From contig NZ_JBHRTR010000016.1 in the NCBI RefSeq assembly GCF_042646425.1, positions 1-41,873 on the forward strand: a stretch of 41,873 nt of DNA, given 5' to 3'. The notes below the pieces were generated by a model. It was not told where the DNA came from. It was given only the letters and a program-made list of their open reading frames with translations, and did no database searches. Within the stretch, counting starts at the first letter, position 1. The number at the start of each line of letters is the position of its first letter. The translations under genes and the position numbers were made by a program. Below are positions 7,539 to 16,334 of this stretch, in pieces. The DNA comes from Marinibaculum pumilum (GTDB lineage: Bacteria; Pseudomonadota; Alphaproteobacteria; Ferrovibrionales; Ferrovibrionaceae).

Positions 7539-9461
7539 ATGCCGATCGTGAACTTCGCCGTCGCGGTGGAGAAGGGGAAGGCCCATCTGGATGCCGGCCG
7601 GCCGGACCTGGCGGCGTTCCTGTTCGGGCAGGTGCTGGAGGCCCACCCGACCCACCCCGACGCGGTGAACGGCATGGTCAGCGTGCTGATGCAGATGGGC
7701 CGCGCGGACGAGGCGATGGCCCTGCTGCGCCGCGGCCTGGAGGCGAACCCCAACCATCCCGACATGCGGGTCAACCGCGGCGCGCTGTACCTGATGACCA
7801 ACGACTACGAGTCGGCGATCCGCACCTACGAGGGCCTGCTGGCGGAGGAACCGGACGATCCCGTGCAGCTGGTCAACCTGGGCGGCGCCTATATGGGCAT
7901 CGGCCGCATCGAGGACGCCCTGGACTGCTTCCGCCGCGCGACGGAGGTCGCGCCGGACTATGGCGGCGGCCATCTGAATCTCGGCATGCTGCGGATGGTG
8001 CTGGACACCGAGGGCAGCGCCGCGGCGGCGGAGGCGGATTTCCGCCGGGCACTGGACTGCGATCCCAACCTGCACGGCGCCTGGCTGAACATCTGCACCC
8101 TGCGCCGCCGTGCCGGCGACCCGGAAGGCGCCCGCGACGCGGCGGAGATGGCGCTGATCCTGGCGCCGCACCTGCTGGACTATCACCAGAATTTCGCCGA
8201 ATGCCTGCTGGCCCTGGGCCGGCGCGGCGATGCGCGCAAGGTGCTGGAGAGCCTGCTGCAGGTGAATGCCAGCTTCCTGCCGGCGGAACTGGCCCTGGCG
8301 CAGATCGCGGTCGACGAGGACCGCCCGGCCGCCGCCATCGCCCACCTGCATCGGGGCACCGAGCTGCGGCCGCAGGACCCGCTGATCTGGGCCAACCTGG
8401 CCGCCCTGCTGCACCGTCAGGGCCGGATCGAGCAGGCCGACACCGCGCTGGACCGCGCCCTGACCCTGGACCCCGGCAATGCCGCGGCGCGCATGCACAA
8501 GGGGCGGATCCAGCTGGCCGGCGGCCGCCTGGCCGACGGGCTGGCCAACCTGGCGGCGATGTACGACCTGCCGGAGGTGGCCGCGCAATCGCCCTTCGGC
8601 CGTCTGGAAGGCGCGGAGCCCGCCTGGGACGGCGGCCCCCTGGCGGCCGACCTGCCGCAGGGCGGGCATCTGGTCCTGGCGCCGGAACCGGACGAATCCC
8701 TGACCTTCCTGATGTTCCGCTTCGTCGCGGCGGCGCGGGAGAAGGTCGCGCGCATCACCTTCCTCGACTTCCGCGGTCTGGGGCCGCTGGCCGGCCAGGT
8801 GCCGGGCATCGACGCGGTCGCCGCCGTCGGCGACGGCGCGGACATTCCCTGCGACGCGATCCAGCGCCTGGGCGCCCTGCCCGGCCTGCTGCCGGGCGCG
8901 CTGGCCGATCCCGGCGCGACGGTGCCCTACCTGACCCCGCCGCCGGCCGCCGCAAAGGCATGGAAGGACCGGCTGTCCGCGCTGGCCGGCATCGCCAACC
9001 TGCCGACGATCGGCCTGCTCTGGTGCCCGGAGGGCCGCCGCGATCCCGGCGACGAGCGCGCGCTGCCGCTGCAGCAGGCGGAGCGCCTGCTGCAGGTGCC
9101 GAACGTGCGCTTCGTCAGCCTGCAGTTCGGGCCGGCGCAGAACGAGCTCGACGAGCTGGCGCAGGGCGGCCTGGTCACCCGTCTCGGCCAGCATGTCGAC
9201 AGCCCGTCGGCCCTGGCGGGCGCACTGGCCGCCGTCGACCTGGTGATCGCGGTCGACGGCCCGGCCGCCGACCTGGCCGGCGCGATGGGCCTGCGTGCCT
9301 GGGTGCTGCTGCCGCACATGCCGGAATGGCGCTGGGCGCAGAAGGACGGCGCGCCGATCTGGTACCCGACGGTCACCGCCTTCCGGCAGGCCCGCGCCGG
9401 CGACTGGGAAAGCGCCGTCGCCGCGGCGGCGCGGTCGCTGGAGCGGATGCTGGGGGATTGA
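7539..9461 (+). CDS. TPR protein with glycosyltransferase-9-like C-terminus
   Basis: This 640-residue protein begins with about ten tetratricopeptide repeats (residues 5-360; for example HLNLGMLRMVL and WANLAALLHRQGRIEQADTA) that form a protein-binding superhelix. The C-terminal half has the fold signature of heptosyltransferase-like glycosyltransferase family 9, with IGLLWCPEG, a DLVIAVDGPAADLAGAMG segment and the end motif LLPHMPEWRWAQKDGAPIWYP. Such TPR-glycosyltransferase proteins occur in alphaproteobacteria and may act on surface polysaccharide or flagellin, but the acceptor is unknown here. The start at 7539 was chosen over an in-frame codon at 7407 because GGGGAACGGAAAG precedes it and the TPRs begin directly after. 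No polysaccharide genes adjoin it. Confidence 0.85.
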   Translation: MPIVNFAVAVEKGKAHLDAGRPDLAAFLFGQVLEAHPTHPDAVNGMVSVLMQMGRADEAMALLRRGLEANPNHPDMRVNRGALYLMTNDYESAIRTYEGLLAEEPDDPVQLVNLGGAYMGIGRIEDALDCFRRATEVAPDYGGGHLNLGMLRMVLDTEGSAAAAEADFRRALDCDPNLHGAWLNICTLRRRAGDPEGARDAAEMALILAPHLLDYHQNFAECLLALGRRGDARKVLESLLQVNASFLPAELALAQIAVDEDRPAAAIAHLHRGTELRPQDPLIWANLAALLHRQGRIEQADTALDRALTLDPGNAAARMHKGRIQLAGGRLADGLANLAAMYDLPEVAAQSPFGRLEGAEPAWDGGPLAADLPQGGHLVLAPEPDESLTFLMFRFVAAAREKVARITFLDFRGLGPLAGQVPGIDAVAAVGDGADIPCDAIQRLGALPGLLPGALADPGATVPYLTPPPAAAKAWKDRLSALAGIANLPTIGLLWCPEGRRDPGDERALPLQQAERLLQVPNVRFVSLQFGPAQNELDELAQGGLVTRLGQHVDSPSALAGALAAVDLVIAVDGPAADLAGAMGLRAWVLLPHMPEWRWAQKDGAPIWYPTVTAFRQARAGDWESAVAAAARSLERMLGD

Positions 9462-9507
9462 GTCCGCTGAGGAACTGAGGCCGCCGGCCGGGTTGACTCA
9501 GCTTTGG

Positions 9508-9534
9508 GCCCGTCGGCAACGAAGTGTGACGGGC
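9508..9534. terminator. possible bidirectional hairpin between convergent genes
   Basis: GCCCGTC and GACGGGC form a 7-base stem around 13 bases between the stops of the TPR gene and the DUF3540 gene. No T-run follows on either strand, so Rho-independent termination is uncertain. Confidence 0.3.
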
Positions 9535-9555
9535 GGCCGCGACCCGTCCCCCGCC

Positions 9556-10215
9556 TCAGCCGATATTGATCCGCTTGGCGTTGACCCGGACATCCTCGCC
9601 GGCGTTCAGGCTGGCGGAAGTCTCGCCATAGATGCTGACCCCCTTGTGGCCGCGGATCTCCACCAGCGGCGCGTCGGTCTTGTCCAGGGTCTCCGCGGAG
9701 CGGATGCTGACCTTGGCGCGGGTCAGCAGCTGGCCGGCCTGGGTGACCAGGCTGTCGGCGGCGGTCATCAGGCGGCCGACCAGGGCATAGGCGGTCTGCG
9801 CCCGCCAGACCGCGGTGCCCAGGCTGGCGAAGGCGCGGGCGGCGCGGACGTCGACGCTCTCCCCCGCCAGCGCGATCATCCTGTCGCTGGCCAGCACGGC
9901 GCCGGCCTCGGCATCCAGGTGCAGGCTGGTGGCGCCGACGGTCAGGGTCAGCCCTTCCGCCGTGGTCACCGTCAGCGGGCCGCCGCCCGGGCGGCGCAGG
10001 ATCGCCTGCACGATCGGCCGGCCAGCGCCGTCGACCAGGGCGGAGACCTCGTCCCCCGGCTCCGGCCGCACCAGGCAGCTCACCGCCACATCGGCCTCCC
10101 GCGGGCCGTCCGGCGTGTCCAGGACGACCGGGCCGGTCGCATCCGCGCCCTCGGCCACCCGCAGGATGTAGACCGCGCCCGCCAGGGTCAGGTCCGTCCG
10201 TGCCTTGCGTTCCAT
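9556..10215 (-). CDS. DUF3540 protein of type VI secretion accessory cluster
   Basis: This 219-residue protein matches DUF3540, a family found next to VgrG, DUF2169, pentapeptide and DUF4150 genes. The N-terminal 80 residues look like a small beta-barrel (DVAVSCLVRPEPGDEVSALV). The middle repeats short beta strands (LTVTTAEGLTLTVGATSLHL), as in a spike-like beta helix, and the C-terminal helix and strand end in VRVNAKRINIG. It is probably a structural or adaptor piece of the spike or its cargo; a biochemical role is not established to my knowledge. The ATG follows GGGAGAAAGAGC, 28 bases after a stop codon in the pentapeptide frame beyond the assembly gap, consistent with one operon. Confidence 0.78.
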   Translation of the reverse strand: MERKARTDLTLAGAVYILRVAEGADATGPVVLDTPDGPREADVAVSCLVRPEPGDEVSALVDGAGRPIVQAILRRPGGGPLTVTTAEGLTLTVGATSLHLDAEAGAVLASDRMIALAGESVDVRAARAFASLGTAVWRAQTAYALVGRLMTAADSLVTQAGQLLTRAKVSIRSAETLDKTDAPLVEIRGHKGVSIYGETSASLNAGEDVRVNAKRINIG

Positions 10216-10243
10216 GCTCTTTCTCCCGCTCTGGCCGGCGGCG

Positions 10244-11542
10244 TCAGCCGCCGGCCGGGNNNNNNNNNNNNNNNNNNNNNNNNNNNNNNNNNNNNNNNNN
10301 NNNNNNNNNNNNNNNNNNNNNNNNNNNNNNNNNNNNNNNNNNNNNNNNNNNNNNNNNNNNNNNNNNNNNNNNNNNNNNNTGCAGCCGGTCCTTGTCGGTG
10401 CCGCGCACGCCCTTCGTGGCGCTGCCGTCCGTACGCGCGCCTTCGGTCTTGATCCGGTGATGATCGGCCCAGCCGAAATCCGCGTCCCGCAGGTCGGTGT
10501 CGGTCAGGTCGGCATTGGCCATCAGCGCATGGCGGAAGTCGGCCTTCGCGAAGCTGGCGCCGCGCGCCTGGACGCCTTCCATGAAGGCGGTCTGCAGCCT
10601 GGCCCCCTTCACCTGGGCGCCCGCCAGGTCGGCCTTCGCGAAGGAAGCCGTCGGCGCAACGATGCCGTCCAGGTTCGCCCCCGACATCTTGGCGCCGGCA
10701 AAGTTGCAGCCCTCGGCTATCGCCTTGCCCAGATTGCCGCCCTCCAGGTCGGCGCCGGCGAAGCCGCAATGGGCCATGCTGGCGCCCGACAGGTCGATGC
10801 GCTTCATGCTGCAGTCCAGGAACTGCAGCTGCTCCAGCTTCCAGCCGGCGAAGTCCATGTCGTCCAGGGTGCATTTCTGGAAGGCGACGGTCTTCATGCC
10901 GGTGGCCGACAGCTTCAGCGGCCGGATATCGGCCTCCTGGACGATGCAGCGCTCCAGCTGCGCGCGGCTCAGGTCGAGCCCGGCGATGTTGCCCTTCGAC
11001 AGGATCGTGCAGTACAGGCTGGCGCCGGCCCAGGACTGGTCCTGCAGGTCGCAGTCCTGCCAGACGGTGCACCATTGGTCGGCGCCGTCGAAGCGGCAGC
11101 CGGCGAAGGCGGAGCCGGTCACGGCGTCGGTCCGGAAGCGGGTGCCGCGGAAGTCGCAGCCGGCGAAGCGGCAATCGACGATGGTGAAGACATCCAGCAG
11201 CACGCCCTGGAAGTCGCAATCGGCGAACTCGCATTCGTTGAAGGCAATGCTCAGCAGCTGCGCACCGGAGAACCGGCAGCCGGCGAAGCGGCACTTGCTG
11301 AACGCCACCGCCGTCAGCTCCGCGCCGGCGAAGTCGACCCGCTCCAGCACCACCTCGCTGAAGACACCGGTCTGCATTGCGATGCCAGCCAGCGCCGTAT
11401 CGCGGATCGCCACCTCCGAGAACATCGGCGCGACGGCGAGCTGGCTCTCGATCTCCGCCCGGCCGAAAAGCTGCGGCGGGTTCAGGAAGTCGAAGGGGCG
11501 GGCGGCCGCGCCGGCCGCCGCGCTGTCGCTGCGCTCGGTCAT
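10244..11542 (-). CDS. pentapeptide-repeat protein, interrupted by assembly gap
   Basis: The visible part (10380-11542) encodes about 387 residues dominated by A(D/N)LXX-type pentapeptides, such as FAGCRFSGAQLLSIAF and ADLEGGNLGKAIAEG, which fold as a right-handed quadrilateral beta helix. Its ATG overlaps the stop of the DUF2169 gene by four bases (ATGA), a sign of translational coupling. The frame enters the N gap and, if the gap is a true multiple of three, ends at a TGA at 10244-10246 just before the DUF3540 ribosome site. The 3' end is therefore uncertain. In this gene neighbourhood it is probably a secretion-linked scaffold or adaptor, which is an inference. Confidence 0.75.
   Translation of the reverse strand: MTERSDSAAAGAAARPFDFLNPPQLFGRAEIESQLAVAPMFSEVAIRDTALAGIAMQTGVFSEVVLERVDFAGAELTAVAFSKCRFAGCRFSGAQLLSIAFNECEFADCDFQGVLLDVFTIVDCRFAGCDFRGTRFRTDAVTGSAFAGCRFDGADQWCTVWQDCDLQDQSWAGASLYCTILSKGNIAGLDLSRAQLERCIVQEADIRPLKLSATGMKTVAFQKCTLDDMDFAGWKLEQLQFLDCSMKRIDLSGASMAHCGFAGADLEGGNLGKAIAEGCNFAGAKMSGANLDGIVAPTASFAKADLAGAQVKGARLQTAFMEGVQARGASFAKADFRHALMANADLTDTDLRDADFGWADHHRIKTEGARTDGSATKGVRGTDKDRLXXXXXXXXXXXXXXXXXXXXXXXXXXXXXXXXXXXXXXXXXPAGG
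10260..10379. other. assembly gap of 120 N
   Basis: Exactly 120 undetermined bases lie inside the 3' part of the pentapeptide-repeat gene. The surrounding sequence is repetitive (pentapeptide coding on the right, GCCGGC-rich on the left), which may have broken the assembly. The true length is unknown. Confidence 0.99.
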
Positions 11543-14259
11543 GACCGTCCCATCCCGGTGAGGGTCGAGCGCGCGGTGTTCGTGCCCTTGAAGCCGTTGT
11601 CGGTCATCGCCGCGTTCAGGAAGTTGCCGCCGTACAGCACCGCACCGGCGAAATCGGTCCTGTCGATGCGGGCCTCCAGCCAGATGGCATTGCTGAAATT
11701 GCCGCGCGCGAAGCTGGACTGCACGATCTCCGCCTTGGTGAAGATGGCGCCGCGCGCCACCGCCTCCTCGAAGCGGGTGGCGCGGATCCGGGTCTCTGAG
11801 AAGTCGACGCCATCGGCCACGGCACCGGTGAAGTCGGCGCCGGTCAGGTCCGCCAGCCGCAGCGAGCAGGTGGCGATCCGCGCGCCGACGAAGCTGGCCT
11901 TGCGCAGGGTCGCCGGTTCCCCCTGCACGCCGAACTGGTCCAGTACGGCGCCGTCGAAGCGCGCGCCCTCGGTGCTGCCGTTCTGCACAAGGACGGTCGC
12001 CAGGGTCGCGCGGCTGAAATCCGCCCCCGGCAGCGGCGTGCCGGAGAAGATCACCTTCGTCAGCGCCGCCTCGACGAAGCCGGCGCTGCTCAGGTCGCCC
12101 TCCTCGAACACCAGGTCCTGCAGGACCGCGCCGGTGAAGCTGGCACCCGGCAGCAGCGCCTGGCCGAAGCCGGTTCCGTTCAGCCGTGCGGTGTCGAAGG
12201 CCGCCCGGGCGCCGTTCATCGCGCCGCAATTGGCTTTGGTCAGGTCGGCGCCGGTGAAGCGGGTCCCGGTCGCACTTGTCTTTGCCAGGTTCGCCTCCGT
12301 CAGGTCGGCACCGGTGAAGTCGGCGCCCGCGATATCGGCCTGCGCGAAGCTCGCCCGCGCCAGCTTCGCCTTGCGGAAATCCGCACCGCGCAGGTTCGCG
12401 CCGCGGAAATCCATCTCCTCCAGGTCGCGGCCGGAGAAGTCCATGCCGGCCAGGTCCACGCCGACCAGGCTGGCGGGCGGCTTCTCGCCACGGGTCAGGG
12501 CCTCGTCCAGGGCAGCGCGGGCGAAGGCCGCCTTCTCCATCGACGGGGCGGCGGGCAGCGGCAGCATATGGCCGACCGCACGATCGGCGGCCCGGATATC
12601 GGCATCCATCGACGCCATCTGGGCATCGACCTTGTCGGCCTCCTCGCGCAGCTCCGCGAACAGCTTGCGCAGCTCCTCGTCATGCTCCTCGAAGCGCTTG
12701 TTGGCGGCGAAGTACTTCTCCTTGCCGTCCGCCCAGATCTCCGCCAGAGGGCGCTGCGCGTCCTCCAGCTGCTTCTTCTCGAAGGCATCGTAGTCGAAGC
12801 CGTGCAGCGCGGCGCGGTCGCGCAGCTGCGACCGCATCGCGTCATGCGCCGGCACATGTTCGGCGACCAGGCCCTGCGCCTGCTGCTTCAGCGCCTCCGA
12901 CGCCGCCTCAATCTTCTGGGTGAGCGCAGTACCGTCCAGGCTTTCCGGCCGGTTGAAGTCCAGCACCATGTCCTGCAGGGCCGCCACTTCGGGCGGCAGG
13001 GCGACCTTCGCCGCCATCTCGTCCTGGGCGGCGCGGATGCCGGCCTGCACCGCCTCCGGCATCTCCGCCAGGATGCCGTCCTGCGCGGCCAGCAGGGCCG
13101 CGAGGGCCGGCGCCGGATCCTTCGCGAAGTCCTTCATCCGCACCACCAGCCGCGGGTCCGGCGGGGGGTCGCCCTCGTCCTCCGGCTTCAGGCCGGTGTC
13201 GTAGGTCAGGATCGCCGCGCTCGCCTTCGGGTCCACCCGGCGCCGCAGTTCCGCCGCGTAATGCTCCAGCGGTCGCGGCGCCGTGCCCATGCGCTCATAG
13301 GCGAACAGCATGTGCGCGATCTCGTCTCCCAGCGGGGTCGCCAGCTCCTTCGCGCCGCGATAGACCAGGATGCCCCGCAGGTCGCCGGGGAACAGCCAGA
13401 CCGTGTCCAGGTTCTGCGGCACTTCCGCCAGGCGCAGGCCGCCCTTGCCGTCGGCAATGTCCAGGAAGCAGCGGGCACGGATCTCCGGCAGGCGTCCCTC
13501 GATCCTCGGCCGCCCGGGATGCATGCCCAGGACCGCGTAGCGCTCGTCGCCGGCGAACCAGTCCTTCTGCCACTGGTCGGCGGAGGCGCGGTTGAAGGCC
13601 TTGAAGTCGGTGTCCGCCGCCAGGCCGGGGAAATGCCCGCCCTGCAGATAGGCCGCGCCGTAATCGCCGTAGCGCGCGGTGCGCTGCGGCCAGTCGGCGG
13701 CGATCGGCGCGAAGCTCGCCGGCTTCGGCCGGCTGTCGGGATCGGTGACCGGCTGGCCCGGATACTCCACCTGCGGCAGCCGCACATTCTCCGCCGACAG
13801 CGCCTCCGCCACGAAGCCGCGGCCCAGCGGGTTGGCGGCAAAGCCATTGCCGCCGAACGCGGACTGCCAGGACAGGGGCACCGAAGTGAACGGCTCCGGC
13901 GCGCTGGCCTGATACAGATTGTCCCATTTGTGGCGCCAGATCCGGCGGCCGGTGACCTTCAGCCGCTTCTCCACGGCGCCGAGGCGGATGCCGACCTCCG
14001 CCTCGCGGAGGGTGGTGCCTTCCGGCGCGTGGCAATCGCCGATCGCGAGGACCTCCGCCGCCCCCTTCGGCAGCGATTCCTCCAGCGGAAGCTGGCCCAG
14101 CTTGCCGGCGGCAAAGGGCCACATCTCCTGCTCGGTCTCCAGGTCGCGGGGGCTGTCGAAGGGAAAGAAGAACAGCGAGCAGACGCAGATATAGGGCCGC
14201 TTGCGGTGCGCGAAGAAGCGATAGGATATCGCCTGCTTTGTCGGCTTCCGGATCAGCAT
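11539..14259 (-). CDS. DUF2169 adaptor with pentapeptide-repeat C-terminus
   Basis: This 906-residue protein starts with a DUF2169 domain (about residues 40-330; VKVTGRRIWRHKW-like core and PLSWQSAFGGNGFAANPLGRG). DUF2169 proteins are type VI secretion adaptors that load PAAR-like effectors onto VgrG; an example is known in Agrobacterium. A charged helical linker follows at about 430-580 (EEHDEELRKLFAELREEADK), and then about 300 residues of pentapeptide repeats from residue 596 (VDLAGMDFSGRDLEEMDF). It leads the operon DUF2169, pentapeptide, DUF3540. The ATG at 14259 has only a modest GGGGAG site 12 bases upstream. The DUF4150 copies at both ends of the island are the likely partners, which is an inference. 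Confidence 0.85.
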   Translation of the reverse strand: MLIRKPTKQAISYRFFAHRKRPYICVCSLFFFPFDSPRDLETEQEMWPFAAGKLGQLPLEESLPKGAAEVLAIGDCHAPEGTTLREAEVGIRLGAVEKRLKVTGRRIWRHKWDNLYQASAPEPFTSVPLSWQSAFGGNGFAANPLGRGFVAEALSAENVRLPQVEYPGQPVTDPDSRPKPASFAPIAADWPQRTARYGDYGAAYLQGGHFPGLAADTDFKAFNRASADQWQKDWFAGDERYAVLGMHPGRPRIEGRLPEIRARCFLDIADGKGGLRLAEVPQNLDTVWLFPGDLRGILVYRGAKELATPLGDEIAHMLFAYERMGTAPRPLEHYAAELRRRVDPKASAAILTYDTGLKPEDEGDPPPDPRLVVRMKDFAKDPAPALAALLAAQDGILAEMPEAVQAGIRAAQDEMAAKVALPPEVAALQDMVLDFNRPESLDGTALTQKIEAASEALKQQAQGLVAEHVPAHDAMRSQLRDRAALHGFDYDAFEKKQLEDAQRPLAEIWADGKEKYFAANKRFEEHDEELRKLFAELREEADKVDAQMASMDADIRAADRAVGHMLPLPAAPSMEKAAFARAALDEALTRGEKPPASLVGVDLAGMDFSGRDLEEMDFRGANLRGADFRKAKLARASFAQADIAGADFTGADLTEANLAKTSATGTRFTGADLTKANCGAMNGARAAFDTARLNGTGFGQALLPGASFTGAVLQDLVFEEGDLSSAGFVEAALTKVIFSGTPLPGADFSRATLATVLVQNGSTEGARFDGAVLDQFGVQGEPATLRKASFVGARIATCSLRLADLTGADFTGAVADGVDFSETRIRATRFEEAVARGAIFTKAEIVQSSFARGNFSNAIWLEARIDRTDFAGAVLYGGNFLNAAMTDNGFKGTNTARSTLTGMGRS

Positions 14260-14338
14260 CCCCGCAACGCTCCCCTGCCCCGCACCTTTTCAATCCGCCG
14301 CCGGGCCGATGGTCAAAATTCCACCCCAATCCTGGCGG

Positions 14339-14378
14339 ACTATGATGACCGTCCGGCGACGACACGGTGCATCATAGT
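14339..14378. promoter_or_regulatory. inverted repeat between divergent secretion genes
   Basis: ACTATGATG (14339-14347) and CATCATAGT (14370-14378) are perfect 9-base arms. Inside them ACCGT and ACGGT extend the symmetry to 14 base pairs with one bulged base. It lies between the DUF2169 gene and the three-gene set at 14458, so it may be a shared operator or an mRNA stem. Confidence 0.45.
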
Positions 14379-14457
14379 ACCGGGCAATATGGCCGAAACA
14401 GGGCTTTCGCGGGGTCATCCCGGGCAACGGCCGGCAGGACGGCGGGAGGAACGGGGC

Positions 14458-14925
14458 ATGGCGGAGAAAGAGAGCAACGGCCTGCTGGGCTACGAGGAGG
14501 CCTCGCTTGGCTACAACTACATCAAGCTCAGCCTGAACCTGCTGAAGGGCAGCGCCAAGATGTCGGCCGAGACCTCGGTGGAGGCGGGCTTCCAGTTCTC
14601 TGTCACCCTGTCGGGCGATTATTCGACCAAGATCGGGCCGGCGATCTCTGCGGAGGTCTGGGCCCTGACCATCGGTTCGGTCGAGTATTCCGCCGCCGGC
14701 AGCGAGAAGGTGAAGATCGACGGCAACCCGATCACCCTGAAGACGGCGCTGGTGGAGCACGACAATGTCGCCTCCACCGTCAACGCGATCGGCGCCAAGG
14801 TGATCGCCGCGGCAGCCCGCACGGCCACCCGCGGCAACCGAACCCGCGCCCGCGCGATGCGCAACGTGACCTCGGGCAACCGCAATCAGCTGGGCGGCCG
14901 GGTCTCCACCGGCAACACCGTCTGA
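14458..14925 (+). CDS. unrecognised secretion-linked protein A (155 aa)
   Basis: I do not recognise a family. The 155-residue product begins with MAEKESNGLLGYEEASLGYNYI cut here into a hydrophilic start, a middle of alternating polar and hydrophobic residues that predicts beta strands (QFSVTLSGDYSTKIGPAIS and SVEYSAAGSEKVKIDG), a short helix (STVNAIGAKVIAAAARTAT), and an Arg/Asn-rich tail ending in GRVSTGNTV. There is no signal peptide or membrane helix. The ATG has GGGAGGAACGGGGC in front; longer in-frame starts are antisense to the DUF2169 gene. It heads a set of three tightly spaced plus-strand genes between the two VgrG modules. It could be an effector, a tube cargo or a structural cap. 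None is shown by sequence. Confidence 0.7.
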   Translation: MAEKESNGLLGYEEASLGYNYIKLSLNLLKGSAKMSAETSVEAGFQFSVTLSGDYSTKIGPAISAEVWALTIGSVEYSAAGSEKVKIDGNPITLKTALVEHDNVASTVNAIGAKVIAAAARTATRGNRTRARAMRNVTSGNRNQLGGRVSTGNTV

Positions 14926-14948
14926 GCACCACGCCGGGAGAACCGCAC

Positions 14949-15434
14949 ATGGTCCAGGTCAACACCAGCAGCGCGCTGGCCGCCGCCGACAAGCCGGAGG
15001 AGGATCCCGGCGAAGTGGAGTTCTTCACCTTCGAGGGTCCGAAGATCAGTTTCGGCGCCTCGATCGGCACCAGCCACACCATGTCGGTTTACGGCTTCAA
15101 GGCGGTTACCTCCATCAATCACAAGAACTCCATCTCCTGGGGGCCGGCCTCCGCCGGCCTGCAGGGCCCGGCCAAGCTGGACATCGCCATCAAGGGCGCC
15201 CGCAAGACGGTGAAGATGGACCTGTCCAGCTCCATCGAGCTCAACCCCGCCGCCCTCTACCACAAGGCGAAGGAGCGGCTGGCCGCCCGCGGCGTGAAGG
15301 CGGAGCAGGACGCCAAGGAGGACAAGGAAGATGTCTCGGAAATCTCGACGACCGTCGTCGACACGGACAGCAACGGCGACCAGAACGAGAACAATGTCGA
15401 AGTGACGGTCAATGGCGGCGGGGCGGAAGGCTAG
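14949..15434 (+). CDS. unrecognised secretion-linked protein B (161 aa)
   Basis: No family is recognised. The 161-residue acidic product has a beta-rich core (KISFGASIGTSHTMSVYG and AKLDIAIKGARKTVKMDL), one helix (NPAALYHKAKERLAARG), and a long Asp/Glu/Asn tail ending in NNVEVTVNGGGAEG. It has no signal peptide or membrane helix. It starts 23 bases after protein A, with GGGAGAACCGCAC before the ATG, so the two are one transcript. The core and the Asn-rich tail resemble those of A and C in style, although I see no clear alignment. The gene context suggests a type VI secretion role, which is inference. Confidence 0.7.
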   Translation: MVQVNTSSALAAADKPEEDPGEVEFFTFEGPKISFGASIGTSHTMSVYGFKAVTSINHKNSISWGPASAGLQGPAKLDIAIKGARKTVKMDLSSSIELNPAALYHKAKERLAARGVKAEQDAKEDKEDVSEISTTVVDTDSNGDQNENNVEVTVNGGGAEG

Positions 15435-15502
15435 AGCGGCCTGCGTCCGTTCGGACCAGACAACAAGCCGATCCAGGCCCCGGCAGGCGGAAAGGTCCGG
15501 AA

Positions 15503-16258
15503 ATGGTCAAGGCACTCGGTAGCGGCTCGCCCTGGTTCAGGGTGTCCGACAAGACCAAGATGGCGCATAACGGCGTCTTCAAGTTCGACAAGAAGACAGG
15601 ATTCCGCTTCCCGACCAAGGTCACGGACGAAAAGGGCAAGTTCGCCGCCAGCGCCGGTCCCTTCTCGTTCAAGGCCGAGGAATCGAAGGAAAGCAGCTTC
15701 ACCTGGACGCCGCTGGCGGCGGAGCTGGAGGTGGGCGCGAATTTCGGCCTGAAGGTCGCCGCCAGCGCGGAGGCCGTGCCCGGGGTCGTGCAGATCGCCT
15801 GGAATCCCGCGCTGCTGGGGGCCGATGGCAAGAAGATTGCCGCAGTGATCGCCGCCCTGACCGGCACGATCGCCGGGGTGACCGCCGTGACGTCGCTCAA
15901 GAGCGACACCAAGACCGGCGATACCGCCGTGGAGATCAGCTCCTATGCGGCCCTGATCGCGGCGGCCGCGGCGCTGCTGGCGCTGCAGCAGAACATGTCG
16001 TTCAAGCTGAACCTGAACCCGACCCTGGGGATCACGGTCCATCCGGTGCTGGTCGCCGAGAAGACCGAGGGCAAGGAGTGGGAGACAGGCGCGATGGACA
16101 ACAAGACCACCGCCTACAAGAAGTCGATCAACAAGACCGACCTTCTGGTCGCCGTCGGCCTGATGAAGGCCAGCGGCTCCGACAACGACAGCAGCGCGTC
16201 CAGCGTCAATGCCGTCGCCAACAGCAACGGGGTGGCGCTCAACCGCAACAAGACCTGA
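15503..16258 (+). CDS. unrecognised secretion-linked protein C (251 aa)
   Basis: No family is recognised. The 251-residue product has a basic, beta-rich N-terminal third (NGVFKFDKKTGFRFPTKVT and PFSFKAEESKESSFTW), then two hydrophobic segments (about residues 116-132 KIAAVIAALTGTIAGVTAV and 150-164 AALIAAAAALLALQ), further strands (SFKLNLNPTLGITVHPVLV) and a Ser/Asn-rich tail (SSASSVNAVANSNGVALNRN). The hydrophobic pair could insert into membranes, a feature of some pore-forming effectors, but it is Ala-rich and could be a buried helix pair. It is last of the three genes, 68 bases after B, and is followed by a strong terminator. Confidence 0.7.
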   Translation: MVKALGSGSPWFRVSDKTKMAHNGVFKFDKKTGFRFPTKVTDEKGKFAASAGPFSFKAEESKESSFTWTPLAAELEVGANFGLKVAASAEAVPGVVQIAWNPALLGADGKKIAAVIAALTGTIAGVTAVTSLKSDTKTGDTAVEISSYAALIAAAAALLALQQNMSFKLNLNPTLGITVHPVLVAEKTEGKEWETGAMDNKTTAYKKSINKTDLLVAVGLMKASGSDNDSSASSVNAVANSNGVALNRNKT

Positions 16259-16283
16259 CGCGCGCCCGATGCCGGAACGACAA

Positions 16284-16310
16284 CGGCCGCCCCATTCACG
16301 AGGGCGGCCG
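16284..16310 (+). terminator. hairpin terminator after the three-gene set
   Basis: CGGCCGCCC and GGGCGGCCG form a perfect 9-base stem with a 9-base loop, 25 bases after the stop of protein C, followed by CTTCTGTTT. It separates the plus-strand set from the convergent DUF4150 copy 2. Confidence 0.7.
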
Positions 16311-16334
16311 CTTCTGTTTCAACGATCTGCGTTG

